The notes below the pieces were generated by a model, which did not search any database, was not told the origin of the DNA, and was given only the letters and a program-made list of their open reading frames with translations. A program made the translations under genes and the position numbers. Of a stretch of DNA of 64,000 nucleotides, positions 35,487 to 45,300 are shown piece by piece. Numbering within the stretch: position 1 is the first letter of the stretch; every line of letters starts with the position of its first letter. The DNA is taken from assembly GCF_025770765.1 (NCBI RefSeq), contig NZ_JANZKY010000016.1:82063-146062 (forward strand), given 5' to 3'. The stretch comes from Propionivibrio soli. GTDB taxonomy: Bacteria; Pseudomonadota; Gammaproteobacteria; Burkholderiales; Rhodocyclaceae.

Positions 35487-37223
35487 ATGCGCATCGAACA
35501 TTTCATCGCCGGCAAGGACGCTTCTCTCGAAGCGTCGATCAACCGGATGCAGGCCGGACTCGCGCGCATCGGATTCCACGTCGAGGAACGCTCTTGGCTG
35601 AATCCGGTCGAGGGCGTCTGGTCGGTACATCTTGCCGACCGCGATTGTCCGCTGCTCTACACCAACGGCAAGGGCGGATCGCAGCTCGCGGCGCTCGCGA
35701 GCGCCCTCGGTGAGTTTTTCGAACGGTTGGCATGCAACCATTTCTGGAGCCATTACTACCTCGGTCCGCAACTGGCAGGCGAGCTTTTCACCCACCATCC
35801 GCAGGAACGCTGGTTCGCCATCGATGAGGAGGCCTGGCCCGCCGACTTGCTCACGCCGGAACTCCAGCAGCTCTACAACCCCGAGGACTCGATCCCGCCC
35901 GAGGCACTCGTGGACCGCAACTCCGGCAACTCGGAGCGCGGCATCTGTACCCTGCCCTTTGTGCGCCTGAGCGATAACGAGACGGTGTGGTTCCCGGTGA
36001 ATATCATCGGCAATCTCTATGTCAGCAACGGCATGTCGGCGGGCAACAGCGTCAACGAAGCACGTGCGCAGGCTCTGTCCGAAATTGTCGAGCGCCACGT
36101 GAAGTTCCGCATCATTCGGGAAGGGCTCTGCCTGCCTGCCGTGCCAGCCGAGGTGATCGCGCGCTTTCCCAAGATCGAGGCCGGAATACGCAGCCTGCGC
36201 CAAGCCGGTTTCGGCGTCCTCGTGCGCGACGCGTCGCTTGGCGGGCAATACCCGGTCATGAACGTCACGCTGCTCAACCCTACCGATCAGGGTTGTTTCG
36301 CCAGTTTTGGCGCGCATCCGCGTTTCGAAGTCGCCCTCGAGCGGGCCTTGACCGAACTGCTGCAAGGCCGCGCGCTCGACGCGTTGAATGGGTTCCCCGA
36401 GCCGGGCTTCGACCTCGAAGAAGTAGGCAGCGCCCCGAACCTTGAAGTCCATTTCGTCGACTCAAGCGGCATCGTCAGCTGGAACTTCCTGGGCGACACG
36501 CCGGACTTCGAGTTCTGCGACTGGGATTTCAGCGAAACGACAGCCGAGGATTATGCCAGCCTGGTCGACATGATTCAGGGCGACGGCTATGACATCTATG
36601 TTGCCGATCGATCCCATCTCGGCGTATACGCATGCCACGTACTCGTCCCCGGGATGTCGGAGATCTACCCCATGGACGACCTCGAATACGAGAACAACAG
36701 CATGGGCAACGGCATCCGGGAACCGATCCTCTACCTGCCCGAACTCGACGACGAGGAATGCCGCGATCTGCTCGACGCGCTCAATGAGTCAGGCTTGGCC
36801 GACGACCGGCCGGTCGCCGGGATCATCGGGCTTGCGCCCGACCAAGGCTCGCTTTGGGAAGATCTGCGCGTTGGAGAATTGAAGACTCTGCTTGCACTCG
36901 CCATCGGCGACGAGGCGGCGACCCGCGAAGGGTGCGAATGGGTGCGTCATTTCGCGCAGATCGACGCCGACCGCCGCCGCGTCTATGGCTGCATCGAGAC
37001 CTTGCTGCGGCTTGGTGACGACAGCGATTACAGACTCTACCGCGACGCGCTGCTCGGACTCTACGGGGGGCTCACCTTGAACCAGGCGGAAGCGCTGCTG
37101 AGTCGTGAAGACCGCTTTTTCGGCATGGACGCACCCAGCCTGGAACTCACGGGTTGCCAGACCCACAAACGCTTGCTCGATGCCTATGCCAAGGTGCGCG
37201 CGCAGTTCTCGGCGACCTCCTGA
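35487..37223 (+). CDS. ycaO: YcaO, accessory factor of ribosomal protein S12 methylthiolation
   Basis: This 578-aa protein matches E. coli YcaO over its full length, for instance FIAGKDASLEASI, ERSWLNPVEGVWSVH, NGKGGSQLAALASALGE, NIIGNLYVSNGMSAGN and FASFGAHPRFEVALER. YcaO domains activate amide oxygens with ATP; the E. coli protein assists RimO in modifying S12, by genetic evidence. The C-terminal extension of the E. coli-type protein is retained. The ATG at 35487 follows TGAGGA; a TTG at 35475 is an alternative. The 3' end overlaps the convergent methyltransferase gene by 40 bp. rimO itself lies near 62-63 kb in this window. Confidence 0.93.
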   Translation: MRIEHFIAGKDASLEASINRMQAGLARIGFHVEERSWLNPVEGVWSVHLADRDCPLLYTNGKGGSQLAALASALGEFFERLACNHFWSHYYLGPQLAGELFTHHPQERWFAIDEEAWPADLLTPELQQLYNPEDSIPPEALVDRNSGNSERGICTLPFVRLSDNETVWFPVNIIGNLYVSNGMSAGNSVNEARAQALSEIVERHVKFRIIREGLCLPAVPAEVIARFPKIEAGIRSLRQAGFGVLVRDASLGGQYPVMNVTLLNPTDQGCFASFGAHPRFEVALERALTELLQGRALDALNGFPEPGFDLEEVGSAPNLEVHFVDSSGIVSWNFLGDTPDFEFCDWDFSETTAEDYASLVDMIQGDGYDIYVADRSHLGVYACHVLVPGMSEIYPMDDLEYENNSMGNGIREPILYLPELDDEECRDLLDALNESGLADDRPVAGIIGLAPDQGSLWEDLRVGELKTLLALAIGDEAATREGCEWVRHFAQIDADRRRVYGCIETLLRLGDDSDYRLYRDALLGLYGGLTLNQAEALLSREDRFFGMDAPSLELTGCQTHKRLLDAYAKVRAQFSATS

Positions 37224-37927
37224 GATTCTCGGGCTACCGGCTCTACGGCGCGCCTGATCACCAACATCTCGTTCCCGCCGCGCTGAAATTCGTAGGCGAC
37301 GCGCCGGGTCGAGACGGCAAACCCGCTCCGGCCCAACTCATCGATCATTGAATCGAGATGCGGCGAGCGGCGGCCGTCGAGCGTAAGCAGAGGAAAGACG
37401 CGCACTTCGCGGGCCACGCGCAGCATCTCCTGCAGCGACTCCAGATGGAACGTTTCGGATAAATGGTCACTGTACAGAAAGAGGAAGTGCGACGAGAGCG
37501 CGAGGTCGAAGGTGTCACTTGCAAACGGCAGCCGCGGTAATTCGCCGGCTACGTAACGGCCATCGCGCTTCCCGGCGGAGAAGTCCGCGAGAAAGTTCTC
37601 CATGGCCGACAAGCGCACGCGCCCGACCTCCTCGACCGATCTCATCATCCCCCAGACATAGTCCGCCTGATTCTGCCGCAATTGTTCGAGGACCTTTTCG
37701 TAGGTATCCGCAATCCGGCCACGAATCTGTGCTGCGTCGAACGCATAGACTGGATCAAATGAGACGACCCGCCCGCTTCGTTGCGTTAGCGTCGCGTTGA
37801 ACGAAGCAGGGCTATCGCCGCAGCCGAGAATACTCTGTTCGAGATCCCTGGGTGAAAGATCGAACATGCCGACGTACTCGTCGTATGAGCGGCCCCACGG
37901 CACGACCTTGTCGAGTGTAAATCCCAC
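37184..37927 (-). CDS. Putative SAM-dependent methyltransferase
   Basis: This 247-aa protein begins GFTLDKVVPWGRSYDEYVGMF and carries a nucleotide-binding-like ILGCGDSPASFNA, an acidic strand VSFDPVYAF and LPFASDTFDLALSSHFLFLY, the usual Rossmann methyltransferase landmarks. The GTG at 37927 has AGGA seven bases upstream and gives the expected N-terminus; the frame remains open to a TTG at 37984. The last 40 bp overlap the end of ycaO on the other strand. The substrate is unknown. Confidence 0.75.
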   Translation of the reverse strand: MGFTLDKVVPWGRSYDEYVGMFDLSPRDLEQSILGCGDSPASFNATLTQRSGRVVSFDPVYAFDAAQIRGRIADTYEKVLEQLRQNQADYVWGMMRSVEEVGRVRLSAMENFLADFSAGKRDGRYVAGELPRLPFASDTFDLALSSHFLFLYSDHLSETFHLESLQEMLRVAREVRVFPLLTLDGRRSPHLDSMIDELGRSGFAVSTRRVAYEFQRGGNEMLVIRRAVEPVARESQEVAENCARTLA

Positions 37928-38005
37928 ATTAACATCCTGCGTCGAATACTTTCCATGCTGTATTGGAGATCGGACTTGCCCCAACGGCTAGCGGGTTGCC
38001 GCGCG

Positions 38006-38347
38006 TCATTCATGGGGCTTGCCGTAAGCCCGCTCAACGCGTGCCACCCTGACTTCGTAGTGTTCGTACCAGCGCTGTTTCCCGAGATCCTGTGCCGCGA
38101 CATGGGACAGGTCCGCTTTCCACGCAGCAATCGCTTCCGTGGTTTCCCAATAGGAAATCGTGATGCCGAAACCTTCCGCATCGCGTGCACTCTCAATGCC
38201 CAGGAACCCCGGGCGTCCGGTGGCTAACGTTTCCATCCTGTCCGCCATCTTCCCATAGCCATAGTCGTCCTCCGTGCGGCGCGACGTGAATATGACCGCG
38301 TAATACGGCGGTTCTGGCGTCTTGGCAAAATGAGTTGAATTGCTCAT
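38006..38347 (-). CDS. Antibiotic biosynthesis monooxygenase (ABM) domain protein
   Basis: This 113-aa ferredoxin-like-fold protein has the pattern YYAVIFTSRRTEDDYGYGKMA, GRPGFLGIESARD and TISYWETTEAIAAWKADLSH, typical of ABM-superfamily proteins that include heme-degrading and quinone monooxygenases. Most such small proteins have no known substrate. It is the upstream neighbour of the methyltransferase on the same strand. Confidence 0.82.
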   Translation of the reverse strand: MSNSTHFAKTPEPPYYAVIFTSRRTEDDYGYGKMADRMETLATGRPGFLGIESARDAEGFGITISYWETTEAIAAWKADLSHVAAQDLGKQRWYEHYEVRVARVERAYGKPHE

Positions 38348-38419
38348 CAGTCTGCTTTCAGAAAACCGGGGAGCCGTTTCGACGGCGAGCGTTCAGGCAC
38401 ATCACGGAGACCGCTCGGC

Positions 38420-38743
38420 TCACCGCTCGAGAACAACGGCGGTTCCGCTCGTGCACACCATCAGCATGCCGTTGTCCCGCCCGAGCACCTCGTAGTCCAA
38501 ATCCACACCGACCACAGCGTCTGCCCCGAGCGCGGCGGCGCGTTCCTCAAGTTCCTTCATCGCGATATCGCGTGCCCGCTGCAGCTCACGTTCGTAGGTG
38601 GCGGAACGACCGCCGACGAAATCGCGAATCCCCGCAAAGAAATCCTTGATCACGTTGGCGCCCAGAATCGCTTCTCCGGCAACGATTCCACAGTACTTGG
38701 CGATACGACGGCCTTCGATGCCCGGTGTGGTAGTAATGATCAT
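38420..38743 (-). CDS. YbjQ-family (UPF0145) protein
   Basis: This 107-aa protein matches the YbjQ heavy-metal-binding-like family: [21 protein letters not shown] at the start, then [32 protein letters not shown] and a short C-terminal strand. It likely forms pentamers, as in the family. Function is unknown. GGAGAG precedes the ATG. It lies between the ABM and GFA genes on the same strand. Confidence 0.9.
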   Translation of the reverse strand: MIITTTPGIEGRRIAKYCGIVAGEAILGANVIKDFFAGIRDFVGGRSATYERELQRARDIAMKELEERAAALGADAVVGVDLDYEVLGRDNGMLMVCTSGTAVVLER

Positions 38744-38769
38744 CCTTCTCTCCCCTGTTCTTCGGTTTT

Positions 38770-39117
38770 CTAGAGCGCCCTTCCGTCGAATTGCTTGACC
38801 GGAAGCGACGAGAAATCGACATCCTCAAGGCAGCGTACGTTGACGGCCGCCATGCGGTTTCCCGCCGGGTCGACGCCTTCGCCGAACGGGTGGATTCCGC
38901 ATTTCGGGCAGAAGTGATGCTGGATAACGTGCTTGCCGAAGGTATAGGTGGCCATATCCGATTCTGGAGTAAGCAGGCGCAGGCTATCGCGCGGCACGAA
39001 CCACATCAACGCTCCTTTGCGCGAACAGATAGAACAATTGCAGGCCATCACCTGCGTGAGTTCGCCGCTGACCTCGAATCTGATCTGCCCGCAGTGGCAA
39101 CTGCCTTTGTAGTCCAT
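38770..39117 (-). CDS. GFA-domain zinc protein
   Basis: This 115-aa protein has the GFA cysteine pattern: [23 protein letters not shown] and [13 protein letters not shown]. These residues bind zinc in the glutathione-dependent formaldehyde-activating family, though most members have no shown activity on formaldehyde. It ends 26 bp before the YbjQ gene. Confidence 0.9.
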   Translation of the reverse strand: MDYKGSCHCGQIRFEVSGELTQVMACNCSICSRKGALMWFVPRDSLRLLTPESDMATYTFGKHVIQHHFCPKCGIHPFGEGVDPAGNRMAAVNVRCLEDVDFSSLPVKQFDGRAL

Positions 39118-39406
39118 GGCTGTCCTTTCATTGCTGTAGAGTTGAACGTCGGCAACGATCTATCTATTGGTCGTTTGAACAGCACGACCGTCACATTGCT
39201 TGGGCCGCGCGTGCTCCATCGTGGAATGACAGGAGATTTGAGTCTAGCCGTCAACGAGCCGGTCTGTAAATCGCTGCAGCAAGCAGGAGATACGTCGCGC
39301 CCCTCTCCCGCCCGAGTCCCCGCGCGCAAACCGCCCAGGGCACTCCGGGATGGAATCGGCGCAAGAACGCCCCGCATCCGCGTCGAGGCCGCGCACACTT
39401 GCTGTA

Positions 39407-39856
39407 TCAGCCTGGCCTCTTCTCACAGAGTCCCTTGAGCCGCTGCAGCGCTTTCGGGAAGGCGTCCTGCATGTATTTCTCGAACTCCGGGGTCACGTCG
39501 ATTGACACGATCAACTCGGTTCCATTCGGTGCCTGATTGAACCGGTAGTTCTCATAGGCAGGAGTCCAGGCTTTGACGGCATCGCTCATCGTGTCTTCCT
39601 TGCCCGCGACGATCATCCCGAGGTGCCGGATCGACACGTATTCATGCAGGCGGTTCTCGGCGATCTCCGAAATCAGGCCGTCGCCGCTCGGCGACATGAA
39701 GCGGATCTTTTCGCCCTGATGCCAGCTTCCCTCGAAAAACGACCCTTCGCAGAACTCGGCCGTCCATAACTTGTAGGTATCGGGACCGAGCATCGTGTCC
39801 CAAACCACTTTGCGGGGAGCCTCGATCAGAATCGGAAACTGAAGCGTCTTCTTCAT
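39407..39856 (-). CDS. SRPBCC (polyketide cyclase/START-like) protein
   Basis: This 149-aa protein shows an SRPBCC (AHSA1-like) pattern: TLQFPILIEAPRKVVWDTML at the start, WTAEFCEGSFFEGSW, and a C-terminal helix EFEKYMQDAFPKALQRLK. These proteins bind hydrophobic ligands in a cavity. The ATG at 39856 follows GAGG; the long open frame upstream to 40105 is out of character. It lies 133 bp downstream of the CMD gene on the same strand. Confidence 0.82.
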   Translation of the reverse strand: MKKTLQFPILIEAPRKVVWDTMLGPDTYKLWTAEFCEGSFFEGSWHQGEKIRFMSPSGDGLISEIAENRLHEYVSIRHLGMIVAGKEDTMSDAVKAWTPAYENYRFNQAPNGTELIVSIDVTPEFEKYMQDAFPKALQRLKGLCEKRPG

Positions 39857-39989
39857 GGCGGCCTCGTTCGACAGGATGGTGGGAATGTGGAAATGCGAGA
39901 CGAGCGGCAATTCTGCCGCTCGCACCCAATAGACTGTCCGGCCGCCGTTTCGTTGCTTCTCGTAACCCAGGGGCGGGTCCCGGGTACCG

Positions 39990-40394
39990 TCACATCGTCG
40001 CGTCGCGCTCGGCAAACACGTCCTTGGCCGCAAACAGCCCGTTGAGTGCGGCGGGGAACCCGGCATACACGGCCATTTGCATGATGATCTCGACCACTTC
40101 CTCACGCGTGCAGCCCACGTTCAACGCTCCGTGAATATGCACCTTCAACTGCGGTGCGGCATTGCCCAATGCCGTCAAAGCGGCGACGACTCCGATCTCC
40201 CGGGTCTTGAGGTCAAGCTGTGGTCGCGAGTAGATGTCCCCGAACGGAAACTCGATCACGTATTTCGCGAAATCCGGGGCAATGTCGGCCAGTGAGGCAA
40301 CAACGGCCTCTCCGGCACGGCCGTCGACCTCCTGAAGTTTTGCCCAACCGCGAGCGTAGCGGGTATTGTCGGTGGAGGACTGTGTCTGGTTCAT
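39990..40394 (-). CDS. Carboxymuconolactone decarboxylase (CMD) family protein
   Basis: This 134-aa protein matches the CMD family ([56 protein letters not shown]). It has the conserved histidine and a single cysteine (VGC), but not the CxxC of AhpD peroxidases. Its start overlaps the stop of the MerR gene (ATGA), so the regulator and this protein are coupled. The regulator pairing suggests response to an electrophile or aldehyde, by inference. Confidence 0.88.
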   Translation of the reverse strand: MNQTQSSTDNTRYARGWAKLQEVDGRAGEAVVASLADIAPDFAKYVIEFPFGDIYSRPQLDLKTREIGVVAALTALGNAAPQLKVHIHGALNVGCTREEVVEIIMQMAVYAGFPAALNGLFAAKDVFAERDATM

Positions 40395-40792
40395 TTGGTC
40401 ACCTTTGCACGAGGCGCCCGCGCTTTGACGATCATCTTTCGATAGGTCGCAATCTTCTCGTCAAGCGCGCCGACGCATTTTGAAAGCTCGTCGATGCGTG
40501 TGACCAGGTGCTCACGATGGAGCTTGAGCATCGTCAGCCGCGGTTGCAACGTCACGTCCCCTTGCGCACGAAGGTCGGCGTACTGCCGGATCTCGGCGAG
40601 CGGCATCCCGGTGAGCTTCAGGCGAAGAACGAATTCAAGCCAAAGAACGTCTTCCCGGTTGTATTGGCGGTGGCCGCTATTGGCACGACCGGCCGGCCGC
40701 AGGATGCCTTGCTTTTCGTAAAAGCGCAGCGTGTGCGTCGACAAGCCGCACAACCGGGAAAGTTCTCCGATGGAAATAACGTTGCTGGTCAC
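40391..40792 (-). CDS. MerR-family transcriptional regulator
   Basis: The protein (133 aa from the GTG at 40792) is a MerR regulator with an N-terminal winged helix ([21 protein letters not shown]) and a C-terminal coiled coil ([24 protein letters not shown]). It has one cysteine, which may be a sensor of electrophiles in this subgroup. An ATG at 40801 is also in frame, but it falls within the predicted -10 region of the gene's own promoter. The predicted transcript start coincides with the GTG, so the mRNA may be leaderless. It overlaps the CMD gene by ATGA. Confidence 0.85.
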   Translation of the reverse strand: MTSNVISIGELSRLCGLSTHTLRFYEKQGILRPAGRANSGHRQYNREDVLWLEFVLRLKLTGMPLAEIRQYADLRAQGDVTLQPRLTMLKLHREHLVTRIDELSKCVGALDEKIATYRKMIVKARAPRAKVTK

Positions 40793-40799
40793 GGAACCC

Positions 40800-40831
40800 A
40801 TGCTAGGACTTGAAGTGCACTCTAAGTCAAG
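40800..40831 (-). promoter_or_regulatory. MerR-type promoter with 19-bp spacer
   Basis: On the minus strand TTGACT (40830-40825) and TAGCAT (40805-40800) are exactly 19 bp apart, the long spacer typical of MerR-activated promoters. The spacer carries an imperfect dyad centred on AGTGCACT, flanked by CTTGA and TCAAG words (40809-40813 and 40827-40831). It should be autoregulated by the MerR protein. Confidence 0.75.
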
Positions 40832-40863
40832 AAGAGAATTGAGCCCCTTCGAGGACGAGTTGC

Positions 40864-41265
40864 TCAGGCGGTGCGTTGAAGCTCGCGCAAGACGTCGATG
40901 GCGCGTTCAGCCTGCGTTTCGGGCACAAATAGATGGTCATGATGCGCGCCGGCGACGACGTTACAGCTGATACCCGCCGCCCCCAAGGCGCCAGCAAATG
41001 CCGCCGTCAAACCGACGGCCTGCAAATCCGAATGAACCTGAAGCGTAATCCAACGCGCGCGAAAAACGGCGGTAAGCCCCGCACGTTGCGCTTCATCGGC
41101 CGCGAGGATAAGCGTCGTGCCTTCGCTTTCTCTTACCGTAGCGACAGGGGAAAGCTGCCCGAGGATAACGTCGTCAGCGACGACGCAATAGACATAAACG
41201 CCTTCATGAAGCAGAGGTTCCATCGAACGCAGCAGCTCGTTCAAATCTGAAACGGCGGGTACCAT
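40864..41265 (-). CDS. ACT-domain protein
   Basis: This 133-aa protein resembles small tandem ACT-fold (YbaK-distinct, ACT_7-like) proteins: LNELLRSMEPLLHEGVYVYCVV, then FRARWITLQVHSDLQAVGLTAAFAGALGAAGISCNVVAG and DHLFVPETQAERAIDVLREL. ACT domains usually bind amino acids. It lies between the MerR promoter and the GNAT gene on the minus strand; no operon partner is clear. Confidence 0.85.
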   Translation of the reverse strand: MVPAVSDLNELLRSMEPLLHEGVYVYCVVADDVILGQLSPVATVRESEGTTLILAADEAQRAGLTAVFRARWITLQVHSDLQAVGLTAAFAGALGAAGISCNVVAGAHHDHLFVPETQAERAIDVLRELQRTA

Positions 41266-41300
41266 CGCTATCCTTCAGAAAAGAGGTTTGCTGTCTTACT

Positions 41301-41729
41301 TCAGTCGCCCTTCGTGGGCAGCGAGAATAGAGCGAGTTCCGTCCGTTCCTCGGCGGCGACAGCACGCCAGAATGCAGTACCTTCAGCATTGGCACGGAAG
41401 ACAAACAGATGGCACTTGTCGATGCCGCGTGCGCGCAGCGCCCGCAGACCGGACTGCAGCAGCACCGTGGCAATACCCCGGCGACGATACGAGTCTGCCG
41501 TCGCGAGATGGTGGATCAGGCCGCGACGGCCATCATGGCCGCAGAGAACGGTACCAACGACGATGCGAGCGTCGGTCGCCACAAACGACGTCCCCGGATT
41601 GCGTTCCAGGTAGGTACGGATTCCCTCGGGTGAATCGGCGTCGCTGAGTCCGACGCCCGATGCTCTTTCCCAAAGCGCACGTGCCTGCGCATAGTCCTCG
41701 TACCCGAATACTCGATAGTTTATTGTCAT
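41301..41729 (-). CDS. GNAT-family N-acetyltransferase
   Basis: This 142-aa protein has the GNAT core: VGTVLCGHDGRRGLIHHLA, the acetyl-CoA loop RRRGIATVLLQSGL (motif A), and the final CHLFVFRANAEGTAFWRAVA. The acceptor is unknown. It ends 35 bp before the ACT gene on the same strand. Confidence 0.88.
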   Translation of the reverse strand: MTINYRVFGYEDYAQARALWERASGVGLSDADSPEGIRTYLERNPGTSFVATDARIVVGTVLCGHDGRRGLIHHLATADSYRRRGIATVLLQSGLRALRARGIDKCHLFVFRANAEGTAFWRAVAAEERTELALFSLPTKGD

Positions 41730-41869
41730 TTCTTGGAACCACGAACGGCTGCAACTTCTCGGTAGTTATTCACATCCGAGTCCTGTTCATTTTTCTGTAA
41801 TCTCAAAGTCATAAAATTGCAACATTCAAAATGCACCGAGCGCTTCATCGCCGACCGGGCGTTTTTTCC

Positions 41870-42208
41870 TTATTTCGCAGGGACTTTGCTTACAACTTCC
41901 CGCAGGTCTTCATCCGCAAGCGCGGCAAGCAGAATCAGTCCGGCGCGGACCAACTGGCTCTTCTTCACGGCGAGGCCCTGGTCGGCAAGGCGCCCCTTGA
42001 GGGCTTCGAGCCGGGCATATTCCGCTTTCGGCAGCGAGAATTTTTCGCGCACCACGCGTTCTTTTTTCCTCTGCTCATCAAGCGGGAGTGGGAAAGCCTT
42101 GGCCAGGCGCTTGCGCTTGATCGGCAGCGTGCCGCTCACACCGCTGGAGACTTTTGCACCTTCTACAGGCTTTGCCTTCGCTTCGGCAGAAACAGTCTTC
42201 GTCGCCAT
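41870..42208 (-). CDS. Putative ribbon-helix-helix-like basic protein
   Basis: This 112-aa protein is very basic in its N-terminal half (KRKRLAKAF, EQRKKERVV). Its C-terminal half looks like a ribbon-helix-helix unit: a strand VREKFSLPKAEYARLEALKG, a helix, a VKKSQLVRAG turn, and a second helix LILLAALADEDL. The ATG at 42208 follows AAGGAGAAGAAT; a start 18 bp upstream is less likely. It lies between the GNAT gene and the second GGDEF-EAL gene. DNA binding is inferred only from the pattern. Confidence 0.65.
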   Translation of the reverse strand: MATKTVSAEAKAKPVEGAKVSSGVSGTLPIKRKRLAKAFPLPLDEQRKKERVVREKFSLPKAEYARLEALKGRLADQGLAVKKSQLVRAGLILLAALADEDLREVVSKVPAK

Positions 42209-42351
42209 ATTCTTCTCCTTCGTCATTGCAATTGCTTCGTCCGAAGTGTAGCCGAAGAACCGCTACGTCAACTACCGCGGAAACCCGGAAATGGAGGTAA
42301 CTTACCAAATCAAATACGCATTGTCGGGTCGTTAACTGAAGGCCCCTCAGC

Positions 42352-45300
42352 CTAAGCGGAAACTCCCGCCTGGTCTTTGCATAGGGGAACGGCGTTTATG
42401 TCCCGCCCCGTATCTGAAGCGCTGAATATCCGCCCAAGGGTCCGCCCCCGAGCCGGAACCTCACCGGCAGCCAAAGGCTTACTGAAATAAAACCCCTGCA
42501 GCTCATCGCACCCAGCGGCCGCCAGTGCTTTCTCCTGCTCGGCGCTCTCAACGCCTTCGGCGACGACGCGCAAGCCGAGCGCGTGCCCAAGGCCGATGAT
42601 CGCCTGCGTGATCGCCAGATCCTTTGGATCGTCGAGCATGTCACAGACGAACGACTGATCGATCTTGAGCCGGTCGATGGGAAAGCGATACAGATAATTG
42701 AGGCTCGAGTAGCCGGTTCCGAAGTCGTCGACGGAGAGAGAAATGCCGATGTCCTTGATCGCCTGCAGCAAGTCGATGGTATTGCTCATGTCTTCCATCA
42801 ACAACGACTCGGTCAGCTCGAACTCGATATGCCGAGGATCGATCGCATGTACCTGCAGTGTCGTACGTACCGCTTCGAGCAAGCCGGCATCGCGAAACTG
42901 TGCCGGCGAGAGATTGACAGAAACCGGAACGACGCCGCTCCCTGCTTCCCGCCACTCGGCCTGCTGGCGACAGGCTTCGCCGAATATCCAATAGCCGATC
43001 GGCACGATCAGTCCGGTCTCCTCCGCCACCGGAATGAAGCGGCCTGGCGAAACCACGCCCCATTCCGGATGATTCCACCGTACGAGCGCCTCAACGCCGA
43101 TGAGCCGGCCACTGCGGACATCGACACGCGGTTGATAAAGCAGAAACAGCTCGCCGCGTTCGGCAGCGCCGCGCAGGTCGCGTTCGATCTCCATACGTTC
43201 GCGAGCGTTGCGGTCGAGCTCGGCGGTAAAGAACTGTGCATTGTTACGGCCGGCCTGTTTGGCTTGATACATCGCTGCATCAGCATTCCTCATCAGCGTA
43301 TCGACATCCCGACCATCTTCGGGATAAAGCGCGATGCCGACGCTGCACGAAACGCACAATTCCGCGCCGTCGACATCGTGCGGCCGGCGGATCGGTGGAA
43401 TCAGCCGACGTTCGACGATGTGGCGCACCTCGTCGACATCCTTCACACCATTGAAGATGACGACGAACTCGTCACCTCCGTGACGGCTGACGGTATCTCC
43501 GGCTCGCACCGCATCGAGCAGGCGGCGCGCCACGGAACGTAGAAGCCCGTCGCCGATGTGGTGACCGAGCGAATCGTTGATGTTCTTGAAGCGGTCGAGG
43601 TCGATGAACAACACGCCAACGCGTTTGTTGTTGCGGTCAGCCTGTTGGATTGCCATGTTGAGGCGATCCAAACAGAGCGCCCGGTTGGGCAAATCGGTCA
43701 GCGTGTCGTGATGCGCGAGGTGACGAATGCGCCGCTCGTTCTCCTTGCGTTCACTGACATCGAGAAACGCCGCCACGTAATGAGTGATCAGCCCCTCGGC
43801 ATCGCGCACCGCATTAAGCACAGCCCAGACGGGGAAGACCTCACCCGTCTTGCGCCGCAACCACAATTCGCCCTGCCAGGACCCACGCGCCGTCGCCGCC
43901 TTCCAGACTTGGTCAAAGTGTCCGTCGGAATAGTGGTCTGAACGCAGCAGATCCGGTGGATTACCGACGACTTCCGAGAGGTCGTAAGCGGTGCTGCGGC
44001 AGAACGCACGATTCACGGTCACCACCTCACGCTCGGCGTTCGTGATCATGATGCTCTCCGACGAAGCCTCGAAGACCTTCGCCCATAGTTCGAGTCCTGC
44101 TTCCATCTGCTTCAGGCGGCCGATGGGAGTGAACGCCGTGAGCACCGCGTCCTGATCCTGATAGCGCAGCCGCGTGGCCGAAAGCAGCATCCAGTGCTCA
44201 TCTCCGCCGCCATGCCAAACCGCCTCGAACTCCCGGACCTCGTCGAAATCGGCCAATTGCTGAAAGAAACGGACCCGATGCGATGCGTCGAGTCCGCGCA
44301 TCCAGGGATCGGTTTTCTGTCCATGCAGCCAAGCCGTTGCCGGATGGTTCGCGTGAAGTACTTCGTGACGCGGAATCGCGGTCACCATCAATGGAATCGG
44401 GATTGCTTCGAGCAGCTCGCGTTGTGCGAGCGCAGCACGCGCGTTGGCCGCGAGTTCCTGCTCGATGCGCCTGAAGCGGTCGAGTTGCCCAAGCATTTCA
44501 TTGAAGGCATGCACCAGCCGGCCAATCTCGTCGCCAGACGACCACGTGGCACGTAGCGAGTAGTCTGCCGAAGCGCTGACACGTTCGGCGACCTCCGATA
44601 ACCGCTTGATGGGCCGTGCGATCATGCGCGCGACATAGAAGACGACGGACAGAATCAGAAGCAAAAGCATCACCGCCGTTCCAAGGTGCCACCACATGCG
44701 CGTGAACAGGCCCTCGATGCGCAGGGCGAGCAGTTCGTCGAGCGATGTTCCTGTGCGCTCCCAAGCTTCGGCCAGGGCATCTCTCAACTCTGATGTCATT
44801 GCGTTGACCTCGCGCGCCGACGGCCGAAATCCTGCTTCCAGAGCCACTTGTCGCGTTTGTTCGCGCAATCCCTCAATAGCCGAAAGAAGACGTTCTCGGG
44901 ATGGCGAAAGATGTGCGCGCAACCCGGCTTTACCTGCGTCGAGCGCTTCTTCGTAATCAGCGGAAATCCCGGAGGCAACGGCGTCGAGCCGTCCCTCCAC
45001 GATGAGGTACTCGGTCTGCCGTTGCGCACGCGAGGCCGGCGTGCGTGCTTCACGTACCGCCAACGCCTTCTCGCCGATCTGGCCCACCAACCCATACAGT
45101 TCCGGGAAACGCAGGATCACCAACGACATCGCGTAGTAGCTGTCGAGGTCGGGGTCGAGAATCAGGTTCGAATGGTTGCCGACGCGGGTGATCAACGCCT
45201 GGGCCGCGGCGGCAGTAACAGCCCCGTAGCCCCCGACGCCCGGCGCATCTTGCTCCAACTGCCGCACCAACGCGGCGGACTGCTCGGCACTGCGCATGCC

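Noticed and set aside
41849..41867. Plus-strand terminator-like element (CGCC / GGCG followed by six T)
   Set aside because: The stem is only four pairs, no plus-strand gene or promoter precedes it, and it adjoins the end of a minus-strand gene; likely chance.
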